DNA from: JBBRHH01 sp038222915
Lineage (GTDB): Bacteria > Planctomycetota > Phycisphaerae > Tepidisphaerales > Tepidisphaeraceae
Assembly (NCBI GenBank): GCA_038222915.1
Contig: JBBRHH010000448.1
Location: 1 to 5,296, forward strand
Direction: 5' to 3'
DNA length: 5,296 nt
In this document: in pieces, positions 1-5,296 of the stretch
How positions within the stretch are numbered: position 1 is the stretch's first letter
Layout of the letters: each line of letters opens with the position of its first letter
The notes under the pieces: model-generated
Databases searched by the model: none
What the model saw: the letters and a program-made list of their open reading frames with translations, nothing else
What the model was told of the DNA's origin: nothing
Translations under genes and position numbers: made by a program

Positions 1-306
1 GAGGGCTTTGACGACGCTGACGGCCGCGTTGTTGATTAGGATGTCGATGCGGCCGAATTGTTCCATTGCGATGCTGGTGAATGCAACGGCGGTTGATTCC
101 AGGGCGACGTCGCCGTTGACGAAGTGGAGTCGATTGGGCTCTTTAGCCTTTTGCTGAGTGAGCAGCTCAGGCCAGTTTCCCGTGCGATCGACGGCGATCA
201 CTCCGTGTGCGCCGGCCTCTAGAAATTTGGTGACTATCGCGAGCCCGATGCCCGATGCGGCTCCGGTGACAACGGCGACTTTTCCTGAAAGGGGGGACGG
301 GATCAC
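1..306 (-). CDS. Short-chain dehydrogenase/reductase (SDR), N-terminal part, cut by window edge
   Basis: This is the N-terminal 102 codons of a cytoplasmic classical SDR oxidoreductase; the remainder, including the catalytic Tyr-x-x-x-Lys, lies off the left edge. Seen: the Rossmann glycine motif TGAASGIG (residues 14-21), an Asp ending strand beta-2 (VIAVDRT, D40), a GDV turn (65-67) that usually contacts the adenine, and the NNAA motif (92-95) after GRIDILI. In this family an acidic residue at the end of beta-2 usually means a preference for NAD(H) over NADP(H); the neighbouring R41 makes that less certain. I chose the GTG at 306-304 because no ATG occurs in frame before the Rossmann motif, and residues 2-9 give the usual short lead-in to strand beta-1. 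No Shine-Dalgarno sequence is evident. The substrate cannot be inferred: the SDR family is very broad and no pathway neighbour is visible. The start is 85 bases downstream of the lipoprotein gene's stop, past a hairpin, so it is probably transcribed separately. Confidence 0.9.
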   Translation of the reverse strand, partial: MIPSPLSGKVAVVTGAASGIGLAIVTKFLEAGAHGVIAVDRTGNWPELLTQQKAKEPNRLHFVNGDVALESTAVAFTSIAMEQFGRIDILINNAAVSVVKAL

Positions 307-316
307 GATGCGAAAT

Positions 317-344
317 ATCGTAGATGGCTTATGAAGAAGGGCAA
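317..344 (-). promoter_or_regulatory. Possible sigma70-like promoter for the SDR gene
   Basis: Reading the minus strand, TTGCCC (344-339) and TACGAT (322-317) are separated by 16 bases. Each matches its consensus at four of six positions. Transcription would begin just ahead of the GTG at 306, giving an almost leaderless mRNA, which fits the lack of a Shine-Dalgarno site. The -35 element would lie inside the terminator stem. Short matches like these are common by chance, so this is only a candidate. Confidence 0.2.
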
Positions 345-361
345 GGCCGAAGCCTTGCCCT
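338..361 (-). terminator. Intrinsic-terminator-like hairpin with cUUCGg loop, after the lipoprotein gene
   Basis: Bases 338-347 and 352-361 form a perfect 10-bp G+C-rich stem around a 4-base loop. On the minus strand the loop reads TTCG closed by a C-G pair, the unusually stable cUUCGg tetraloop common in bacterial terminators and rRNA. It lies 30 bases past the lipoprotein stop codon, before the next gene on the same strand. The following minus-strand bases (TTCTTCAT) are T-rich but not a clean U-tract, so termination may be partial or need a factor. On the plus strand the loop is CGAA and no T-run follows, so it best serves the minus strand. Confidence 0.7.
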
Positions 362-391
362 GAAACTTTCGTAATTGCAATCGAGTGAGAA

Positions 392-1450
392 TTACTCGCT
401 GTAGGCCATCTGGCGTTGCACACCGATTTCTTCGTAGGCGATTTTGTGCATGTACTCGTTGAATTCCTTCGAGACGGCCGCGAGGTCTTCGCCGGTGTAC
501 CATTCGATCATGGGCTTGACGGCGCTGCGGTTCCAGGGCATGCCGGCGCGGTTGTGGGAATGCGTCACGTCATGCACCGTGCCGCTGGCGGTTTCGGTGA
601 GCCATTTCTGCATGGCAGGCCGATATTTGCCGTCCTCGGCCTCCCAGAGGAAGCGGGCGAAGGCCCAGCTTTGGGCATAGAAGGCGTCAATGCGTTCCAT
701 CTTTTCGCCGACGATGTCGCCGGCGTGCATGGCGATCAGCTTTTCCAGCGGCCAGAGTGCGTCGGAATCCATGGCCTTGCGAAGGCTGTTGGCGCGGTAG
801 TGATTTGCGGAGAGGTTCCAGCGCGGAAGCTTGTGCTGCCACGAGACCGATTCGAACATGCAGGCGATGCCTTCTTCGAGGAATGGGGGAAGGCGGCCTT
901 TGAAGTGGCGGCCGCAGTATTGGTGCCAGCCTTCGTGGGCGGCGACTGAGAAGGTGGCGCTGCGCCCGATGTAGTAGGAGACGTAACGGTCGTACACGGT
1001 GTAGCCGCCGGAGCGGATCTGCAGGTAGACGACCGAATCCTGGCCGGTGGATTTCTTGGTGAACGCATCCCATTCCGAGCGGGTGCGGAAGATGTAGCAA
1101 TCCATCGGATGCTCGGTCAGGTTGAGGTCCGGGGTCAGCTCGTGATAGCGGGAGAGGGCGCCTTCCATGAGCTGCGGCAGCATCAGGAGGGTGTCGTCGT
1201 CTTCGATGGTTGTGTGAATGTGATAGTGGGGGGAGGCGAGCAGTTTGGCCGGCTGGCTTTCGTAGCTCCAAGCCTCGACATCGCTGCCGGCGGCGGCGGC
1301 TGGACCGCTCCACTGCCCCAGCTTGGAGGCAGAGGTGGTGCAGCCGGCGGCGACAAGGCCGGCGAGAACAGTCAAAACGCGCACTAAGCGGCCTGCACTG
1401 ATCATGGACATCCCATTCGAAAGGCTGGCGAAGGAGTGCAGCGGCGACAT
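392..1450 (-). CDS. Putative lipoprotein with gluzincin-like HExxH metallopeptidase domain (DUF1570/peptidase-MA style)
   Basis: A predicted membrane-anchored, zinc-dependent peptidase-like protein of 352 residues. Seen: a basic n-region (RLVR, 21-24), a hydrophobic stretch (25-35), and a possible lipobox ending in AAGC with C37 as the lipidated cysteine. The -3 Ala is not ideal for a lipobox. After Cys comes Thr, not Asp, so under the Gram-negative sorting rule the outer membrane would be the destination. The catalytic core is HEGWH (H172, E173, H176), followed 16-17 residues later by FLEEGIA, whose Glu (probably E193) would be the third zinc ligand as in gluzincins. A later YAQSWAFARFL helix (258-268) is typical of the peptidase-MA/DUF1570 type. 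The substrate is unknown. Start choice: the Met at 1450 has AGGGGAG 10 bases upstream; Met14 (1411) or Met16 (1405) lack such a site but would give a more usual 21-23-residue signal peptide. The gene is divergent from the metallo-beta-lactamase-fold gene. Family assignment is from motif recognition only. Confidence 0.88.
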   Translation of the reverse strand: MSPLHSFASLSNGMSMISAGRLVRVLTVLAGLVAAGCTTSASKLGQWSGPAAAAGSDVEAWSYESQPAKLLASPHYHIHTTIEDDDTLLMLPQLMEGALSRYHELTPDLNLTEHPMDCYIFRTRSEWDAFTKKSTGQDSVVYLQIRSGGYTVYDRYVSYYIGRSATFSVAAHEGWHQYCGRHFKGRLPPFLEEGIACMFESVSWQHKLPRWNLSANHYRANSLRKAMDSDALWPLEKLIAMHAGDIVGEKMERIDAFYAQSWAFARFLWEAEDGKYRPAMQKWLTETASGTVHDVTHSHNRAGMPWNRSAVKPMIEWYTGEDLAAVSKEFNEYMHKIAYEEIGVQRQMAYSE

Positions 1451-1475
1451 GCCGTTGAAACTCCCCTACCATTAA
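1449..1475 (+). other. Possible 8-codon leader ORF upstream of the metallo-beta-lactamase-fold gene
   Basis: An ATG at 1449 opens an 8-codon frame (MPLKLPYH) ending in TAA at 1473-1475, five bases before the ATG of the downstream gene. AAGGAG at 1431-1436 lies 12 bases ahead of this ATG, slightly far for a ribosome binding site but the only good one here. The downstream ATG at 1481 has none, so ribosomes ending here could restart on it. The frame overlaps the 5' end of the opposite-strand lipoprotein gene only if that gene starts at 1450. An ORF this short can easily be chance. Confidence 0.2.
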
Positions 1476-1480
1476 CTCCC

Positions 1481-2164
1481 ATGAGCACCATCCGATTCGA
1501 CGTCATCAGTATCGGCACGTTGGACCGAAACCGATTATGGAACGAGCAACAATCCGTACGAACTGCCCATACCACCACAACCCTCATCCGTGCAGGGTCG
1601 CGGAACATACTCGTCAATCCCGGGCTTCCGGCGCCTGCCATTGGTGCCCGTCTTTTTGAACGGACTGGCCTGCGACCGGAGCAGATTGACATGGTCTTCC
1701 TGACCAATTTCAGCCCATCACACCGTGCGGGTCTGGCAACGTTTGACAATGCCACGGTGCTCATCCATGAGATCGAACAGCAATTCGTTCGGCAGCAACT
1801 CGAGCGTCTGATCGAAGAAGCGCCCGAGGAGGATATCGACCGCAAACACCTCCAAATGGAGTTGGAACTCGTGAATTCCCTCAAGCCCGCGGATGATCAG
1901 ATCGCGGAAAACGTCGACCTGTTTCCATTGCCTGGCTACTCGCCCGGTACTTGCGGCCTGCTGCTGACACTTACGACCCAGACTGTTCTGGTCACTGGGG
2001 CTGCCGTTGCAACCCAGGATCACTTTCTGGCAGGCCAGATCCTGCCCGATTCCTACGACCTGGAAACGGCCCGCGCGTCACTGGCCGAGATCTATGAGAT
2101 TGCGGATCTCATTGTCCCGGGGTACGACAACCTGTTTTTAAGTCCACGTAGCTATGGGATCTAG
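1481..2164 (+). CDS. Metallo-beta-lactamase-fold protein lacking the canonical metal ligands
   Basis: A 227-residue cytoplasmic protein with the layout of the metallo-beta-lactamase superfamily but without its metal site. Family landmarks: an N-terminal strand pair with TTTTLIRAGSRNILVNPGLP (31-50), matching the usual 'hill-D-GLP' strand with Asn at position 46 where Asp is common; TNFSPSHRAG (75-84), aligning with THxHxDHxxG; PGYSPG (151-156), aligning with PGHTPG; VLVTGAAVAT (169-178), aligning with the strand that normally carries the bridging Asp; and IVPGYDN (211-217), aligning with the final PGHD. The usual His, His, Asp, His, Asp and His ligands are thus N76, S78, S80, Y153, A174 and Y214; only H81 stays. 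The frame is open with no stop or frameshift, so this is not simple decay. A charged helical insert spans about 96-145. Hydrolase activity is unlikely; binding or a scaffold role is inference. I prefer ATG 1481 (MSTIRFDV) over the in-frame GTG at 1436, which abuts AAGGAG too closely and adds a proline-rich lead. Confidence 0.88.
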   Translation: MSTIRFDVISIGTLDRNRLWNEQQSVRTAHTTTTLIRAGSRNILVNPGLPAPAIGARLFERTGLRPEQIDMVFLTNFSPSHRAGLATFDNATVLIHEIEQQFVRQQLERLIEEAPEEDIDRKHLQMELELVNSLKPADDQIAENVDLFPLPGYSPGTCGLLLTLTTQTVLVTGAAVATQDHFLAGQILPDSYDLETARASLAEIYEIADLIVPGYDNLFLSPRSYGI

Positions 2165-2177
2165 ATCGGGGGATCTA
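2162..2177. other. Small perfect hairpin over the stop codon of the metallo-beta-lactamase-fold gene
   Basis: TAGATC (2162-2167) and GATCTA (2172-2177) pair around a GGGG loop. The stem includes the last base of the Ile codon and the TAG stop. The same bases sit in a direct repeat of GGATCTA (2157-2163 and 2171-2177). No T-run follows on either strand and the stem is only 6 bp with two G-C pairs, so it is a poor intrinsic terminator, though it is the only fold I see between the convergent genes. Confidence 0.25.
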
Positions 2178-2219
2178 ACCGCGGCAGCCCACCGCTTGCC
2201 CGTCCCAAAGCCCCAGATG

Positions 2220-2381
2220 TCATTTTAATTTATCGGACGTGAATCTTACCAATTCGCGCCGTCTGCACCATTGCCTGGAATCGCCAACGATCAAGTCGGC
2301 ATGGATTCGATAGAGGTCGCCATGTTCGCCATCGCGGCATTGTTTCACGTCTTTGGAGAGGCGTGCCGCGTTGGTAGGCAT
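2220..2381 (-). CDS. Possible small hypothetical protein, 53 residues
   Basis: I do not recognise this protein. The frame runs from ATG at 2381 to TGA at 2220-2222 and would fill most of the otherwise empty stretch between the response regulator and the convergent gene. The product is hydrophilic and charge-rich (12 Lys/Arg, 8 Asp/Glu), with two Cys and a basic segment WCRRRELVRF; no signal peptide or membrane segment is visible. Third codon positions are G or C in about 31 of 53 codons, only moderately biased. A GAGAG run lies about 8 bases before the ATG. It starts 52 bases after the response regulator stop on the same strand, so it could be co-transcribed with the kinase and regulator. The open frame continues upstream of 2381 into the regulator gene, but that part is a shadow. 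It could equally be non-coding or the remnant of a longer gene. Confidence 0.4.
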   Translation of the reverse strand: MPTNAARLSKDVKQCRDGEHGDLYRIHADLIVGDSRQWCRRRELVRFTSDKLK

Positions 2382-2427
2382 GGATTCACTCTCAATCGGA
2401 TCAGAATGCTCTTGAGCAAAGGCAGTG

Positions 2428-2443
2428 CCCGAATCAGTTCGGG
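2428..2443 (-). other. Short hairpin at the 3' end of the response regulator gene
   Basis: CCCGAA (2428-2433) and TTCGGG (2438-2443) pair perfectly around a TCAG loop; on the minus strand the TGA stop of the response regulator falls in the loop. The next minus-strand bases (CACTGCCTTTGC) contain no proper U-tract. It could act as an mRNA 3'-end or attenuating structure between the regulator and the small ORF, but a stem of six can arise by chance. Confidence 0.25.
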
Positions 2444-2829
2444 GCGGTGATGCTTTCGGGCTCGGTCTGGGTGTACTTGCGCACGTGGTCGAGCATTTCG
2501 ACAATGGAGAACGTGGCTTTCACCAGATATTCCTTGGCGCCCAATTGTTCGGCGCGGCGGATGCAGTGCGTGTCGGAGACGGCCGTCATCATGATGACGG
2601 GTAATGATCTCCATTCGGGATTATCGTGAAGGATTTCCAGGAACGAAAGGCCGTCGAGTTCGGGCATTGCCACGTCGAGCAGGATGAGATCGGGGTGGGT
2701 TTGGGAGAGCGAATCCAGCGCTTCCTTGCCGTTGTTGGCGGTTACCGTCTGGTACCCCTCGCGTCGGAGCAACCGGGCCAACATTTCGCGGGCCGAGGCT
2801 GTGTCATCAACAACCATGATTGTCGGCAT
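2434..2829 (-). CDS. Receiver-only (CheY/Spo0F-like) response regulator
   Basis: A 131-residue single-domain response regulator, about the length of one REC domain plus a short polar tail (119-131). All receiver residues are present: the Mg-binding acidic pair D8-D9 in MVVDDT, the phosphoacceptor D52 in LILLDVAMPELDG, the switch Thr T82 in VIMMTA, and K104 in YLVKATF. There is no output domain, so signalling would be by protein contact (CheY-like) or by passing phosphate on (Spo0F/DivK-like). It lies 152 bases downstream of the hybrid kinase on the same strand. That kinase ends in an HPt domain, so this regulator is its most obvious phosphate acceptor, though pairing is inferred from position only. 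Start at 2829: purine-rich GAAAGAAGCGAG lies just upstream as a loose ribosome binding site, and the Met begins directly on receiver strand beta-1. Co-transcription with the kinase is plausible; an own promoter in the gap is not excluded. Confidence 0.95.
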   Translation of the reverse strand: MPTIMVVDDTASAREMLARLLRREGYQTVTANNGKEALDSLSQTHPDLILLDVAMPELDGLSFLEILHDNPEWRSLPVIMMTAVSDTHCIRRAEQLGAKEYLVKATFSIVEMLDHVRKYTQTEPESITAPN

Positions 2830-2848
2830 CAGAACTCGCTTCTTTCAC

Positions 2849-2867
2849 ATCGACCATCGACCATCGA
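2849..2867. repeat. Short tandem repeat, 7-bp unit ATCGACC, about 2.7 copies
   Basis: ATCGACC occurs at 2849-2855 and 2856-2862, followed by a partial ATCGA at 2863-2867. It is flanked by the inverted 6-mers CTTCTT (2839-2844) and AAGAAG (2867-2872). It lies 20-38 bases ahead of the response regulator start, within the likely 5' leader. It could be a protein-binding direct repeat or replication-slippage sequence; three short units do not tell which. Confidence 0.45.
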
Positions 2868-2981
2868 AGAAGTGCAAACGTTAACATGTAGTCATTCGGC
2901 TGCAATAGGTACGGATGCGTAGAAATGGTTGTTCAGCAACCGGGCAGCCGTAGCGGAGGTGCGGGCTGGGTGGGAATTTTT

Positions 2982-5296
2982 CTAGGAAAGTTGCGGCAAT
3001 GTTCTGAGTTGGGCCCGGCAGCGTTCCAATTCAGCGCCGATCTGTCTTACGGTTGCTTCAGCGCCGGCGAGGGCGGCGGCGTCGTCCACTGCCTCGAGTT
3101 CAGCCGACAATTTTGCGAGCCGGTTGGCCGAGAGGGTTAGAGCGGTGCCTCGCAGGGCGTGCGCCTGGCGGGTTGTGCTGGCAACGTCGCCAGCATTGAA
3201 CATGGCGAGGAGTTGCTCCCACATGATGGCGCTTTTGGACTCGAATTTCTGCACGACGACCCGAAGCAGCGCGGCGTCCTGCATGCAGCGGGTCAGCAAG
3301 CTCTCGTAGTCGATCGCCGGCTCCTGTGGCATTGCGTTTTCGGGGAGGGCGACAGCGTGCGGTCGAATGTAGCTTTCGATGGTGCGGATTAACTTGGCGG
3401 GATTGAGCGGCTTGGTCAGATAGTCGTCCATGCCGGCCTCGAGGCATCGCTCGTGGTCGCCCTTTACCGCGTTGGCGGTGAGGGCAACGATGGGGAGATG
3501 GCGCGTGCCGCCTTGCTCCTGCTCCATCGCGCGAATGGCCTTGGCGGCTTCGAAGCCGCTCATCTCCGGCATTTGGCAGTCCATCAGCACGAGGTCGTAC
3601 TTTCCTTTGGAGACGGCCTCGAAAGCTTCGCGGCCGTTGTTGGCGATGTCGCAGGCGTAGCCTTCGCGGGCCAGGATTTCGCTCGCGACGAACTGGTTGA
3701 CCTCCATGTCCTCGGCCAGGAGGATCCGCGCGGCCTTCATCGGCTTGGCAGGTGCGGTGGCAGGGGCGATTGCCGTTAGAGCGGTTTCAGGGAGGTCGGG
3801 CCTGACCAGCGCGGTCATCATTGCGTCAAACAATTGTGATTGCCGAATAGGTTTGCCGAGCGTACTCACAAAACCCCGCGCGGCCGCCTCGGACGATTCA
3901 ACGGGATTTTCAACGTCGCTCATCAAAATGAGCGGGAGGTCGCGCAGTTTGTCGCGGTCGCGGAGGGCGCTGGCGAACTCCATTCCGCTCATGCCGGGCA
4001 TGGTCATGTCGACGATTGCGGCGTCAAATGGGCGGCTTCGCGCGGACTCGGTGGAAAGAAGTTCGATGGCGGCCGCACCGGAGGTGGCGGAGGTCGCTTC
4101 GATGCCCCAGGCGCTCAGTTGCTCCATCAGGATCTGGTTCTGGGTTGCGTTGTCGTCAACCGTGAGCACGCGATGGCCGAATAGGTTGAACGAGCGTTCC
4201 TGCGGCCGGTCCTGGAGCTTGAGGGTGACGGTGAACCAGAAGGTTGATCCCTTGCCGGGGACGCTGTCGACGTTGATAGTGCCGCCCATCAATTCGACGA
4301 GTTGCTTACAGATGGCCAGGCCCAGACCGGTGCCGCCAAATTTCCGTGTGACCGACGCATCGACCTGCGAAAAGCTCTTGAAGAGCCGGTCGAGCCGCTC
4401 GGGCGCGACGCCGATGCCGGTGTCGGATACGGACATGCGAACGGTGACTTCGTTCGCGGATCGATCGATGGCGCTTGAATTGTCGACGCAGACGCGCACC
4501 ACGACTTCGCCGGCCGCGGTGAATTTGATGGCGTTGTTGACCAGGTTCATCAACACCTGGCGCAGGCGGTCGCCGTCACCGTGGACGAAGGCGGGCACGG
4601 CCGGGTCGATGTTGCAGACGAGTTCGAGTTTCTTTTCGGCGGCACGCTGGGCCAGGACGCCCATGACTTCTTCGACGATAAAGTGGAGATCGAAGTCGGC
4701 GCGGTCGAGTTCCAGCTTGCCGGCCTCGATCTTCGAGAAGTCGAGGATCTGGTTGACCAGCGAGAGCAGAGCGTCGGAGGACGAAGCAATCACATGCGCG
4801 TAGCGCGACTGCTGCGGGCTGAGAGGCGTGTTTGAGAGTAAGTCGACGATTCCGATTACGCCGTTGAGCGGCGTGCGGATTTCGTGGCTCAGGTTGGCGA
4901 GGAAATCGCTCTTGGCGGCGTTAGCGGCTTCGGCCGCCTCGCGTGCCAGTTCTGCCGCGGCGTGGGCCGCTTCGGCATCGCGCTTGGCGCGAAGCTCTTC
5001 GGCTTCGGCGCGCTTGCGCTGGGTGATGTCTTCGATGGTCCCTTCGTAGCAGAGAAGCTTCCCTTCGGCGTCGCGTACCACGCGGGCGTTCTCGCTGATC
5101 CAGCAGATCGTGCCATCCTTGCGATAGATCTCGGACTCGAAGTTGGTGACGTTGCCGCGCTCGCTCATCAGCCGCATGAACTCCGTGCGGCGCTTTGGAT
5201 CGGTGTACAACTGGCGCTCGATGTTGGTCACGCTGGTGGTCAGTTCCTCGGGGGACGCGTAGCCGTAGATCGTCGCGAGTGCGGCGTTGGCACTTA
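2982..5296 (-). CDS. Hybrid sensor histidine kinase PAS-HisKA-HATPase-REC-REC-HPt, 5' end outside window
   Basis: A hybrid histidine kinase with 770 residues visible, numbered here from the first full codon at 5294; the start is off the right edge. Order: the rest of a PAS domain with its PAC part (about 1-92: IYGYASPEEL, then YRKDGTICWISE and GTIEDIT); an Ala/Glu-rich coiled-coil linker (about 93-128); HisKA with SHEIRTPLNG (phosphoacceptor H137); HATPase_c with N-box N250/N254, G1 DTGIG (D291) and G2 GGTGLGL (320-326); receiver 1 (D380/D381, phosphoacceptor D429, S459, K481); receiver 2 (E528/D529, D572, T606, K628); and a C-terminal HPt domain with AHALRGTA (H712). All catalytic and transfer residues are intact, so a full His-Asp-His relay is possible within one chain. 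No membrane segment is visible; the signal enters through PAS and whatever precedes it. This resembles BarA/ArcB-type hybrids, but the second receiver is less usual. The in-frame GTG at 5231 falls inside PAS and is not the true start. The receiver-only regulator downstream is the likely partner. Confidence 0.95.
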   Translation of the reverse strand, partial: SANAALATIYGYASPEELTTSVTNIERQLYTDPKRRTEFMRLMSERGNVTNFESEIYRKDGTICWISENARVVRDAEGKLLCYEGTIEDITQRKRAEAEELRAKRDAEAAHAAAELAREAAEAANAAKSDFLANLSHEIRTPLNGVIGIVDLLSNTPLSPQQSRYAHVIASSSDALLSLVNQILDFSKIEAGKLELDRADFDLHFIVEEVMGVLAQRAAEKKLELVCNIDPAVPAFVHGDGDRLRQVLMNLVNNAIKFTAAGEVVVRVCVDNSSAIDRSANEVTVRMSVSDTGIGVAPERLDRLFKSFSQVDASVTRKFGGTGLGLAICKQLVELMGGTINVDSVPGKGSTFWFTVTLKLQDRPQERSFNLFGHRVLTVDDNATQNQILMEQLSAWGIEATSATSGAAAIELLSTESARSRPFDAAIVDMTMPGMSGMEFASALRDRDKLRDLPLILMSDVENPVESSEAAARGFVSTLGKPIRQSQLFDAMMTALVRPDLPETALTAIAPATAPAKPMKAARILLAEDMEVNQFVASEILAREGYACDIANNGREAFEAVSKGKYDLVLMDCQMPEMSGFEAAKAIRAMEQEQGGTRHLPIVALTANAVKGDHERCLEAGMDDYLTKPLNPAKLIRTIESYIRPHAVALPENAMPQEPAIDYESLLTRCMQDAALLRVVVQKFESKSAIMWEQLLAMFNAGDVASTTRQAHALRGTALTLSANRLAKLSAELEAVDDAAALAGAEATVRQIGAELERCRAQLRTLPQLS

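Noticed and set aside
416..949. Plus-strand open frame (177 codons) opposite the lipoprotein gene
   Set aside because: The opposite strand carries a signal peptide and the HEGWH...FLEEG zinc motif in one intact frame, so this is a shadow.
1455..1460. TTGAAA as a -35 box for the metallo-beta-lactamase-fold gene
   Set aside because: The matching -10 would fall on the start codon itself, and no TATAAT-like sequence is present there.
687..1472. Second minus-strand frame (261 codons) overlapping the lipoprotein gene
   Set aside because: Its product is Arg/Pro/His-rich low-complexity sequence typical of a frame-shifted read of a GC-rich gene; no domain is visible.
1402..1884. Minus-strand frame (160 codons) opposite the metallo-beta-lactamase-fold gene
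   Set aside because: Ser/Arg-rich shadow frame with no motif, overlapping the start of the lipoprotein gene; the plus strand has the clear fold landmarks.
2876..2889. Overlapping 6-bp palindromes AACGTT, GTTAAC and ACATGT as an operator
   Set aside because: They are short, do not combine into one longer dyad, and no promoter elements of reasonable match flank them at proper spacing.
2898..2949. Nested inverted repeats after the kinase gene (GGCTGC/GCAGCC around GGTTG/CAACC) as a terminator
   Set aside because: The stems are 5-6 bp, separated by long unpaired stretches, and no T-run follows on the minus strand. Not convincing as a terminator, so kinase and regulator may be co-transcribed.
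3697..4803. Long plus-strand open frame (368 codons) opposite the kinase gene
   Set aside because: It is Ser/Arg-rich with no recognisable domain and lies wholly antisense to the intact HisKA, HATPase and receiver motifs; long antisense frames are expected in GC-rich coding DNA.
5229..5231. GTG at 5231 as the true start of the kinase
   Set aside because: The in-frame sequence upstream (SANAALATIYGYASPEEL) is typical PAS domain sequence continuing to the window edge, so the gene starts outside the window.

Overview
The window is GC-rich and gene-dense. It looks like ordinary chromosome of a free-living Gram-negative-type bacterium. The mix suggests Planctomycetota (perhaps Phycisphaerae-like): a HExxH lipoprotein resembling the DUF1570/peptidase-MA type, a metallo-beta-lactamase-fold protein without its metal ligands, a large hybrid kinase paired with a receiver-only regulator, and few clear Shine-Dalgarno sites. 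This taxonomic call is inference from protein style; there is no rRNA or other marker gene. I see no insertion sequence, integrase, CRISPR array, tRNA or rRNA.

Left part (1-1450, minus strand). The N-terminal 102 codons of a classical short-chain dehydrogenase/reductase run off the left edge. An 85-base gap separates it from a complete gene for a lipoprotein with a gluzincin-type HEGWH zinc site. The gap holds a perfect 10-bp hairpin capped by a cUUCGg tetraloop on the minus strand, which is the probable terminator of the lipoprotein gene.

Middle (1481-2164, plus strand). One gene is divergent from the lipoprotein gene, with only 30 bases between the longest supportable starts. It encodes a 227-residue metallo-beta-lactamase-fold protein in which almost all canonical metal ligands are replaced (NFSPSH in place of HxHxDH, PGY in place of PGH twice). 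It is probably a pseudoenzyme or has an altered function.

Right part (2220-5296, minus strand). A two-component module: a large hybrid histidine kinase (PAS, HisKA, HATPase, two receivers, HPt; N-terminus beyond the right edge), then a 131-residue receiver-only response regulator, then a possible 53-residue small protein. Every phosphotransfer residue needed for a His-Asp-His-Asp relay is present. The stand-alone receiver is a natural final acceptor, but no DNA-binding or enzymatic output domain lies in the window.

The most distinctive points are the ligand-less metallo-beta-lactamase-fold protein, its SD-less start preceded by a possible 8-codon leader ORF, the cUUCGg terminator whose stem may also carry a downstream -35 element, and the unassigned small ORF after the response regulator. 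I do not see a clearly new multi-gene system.
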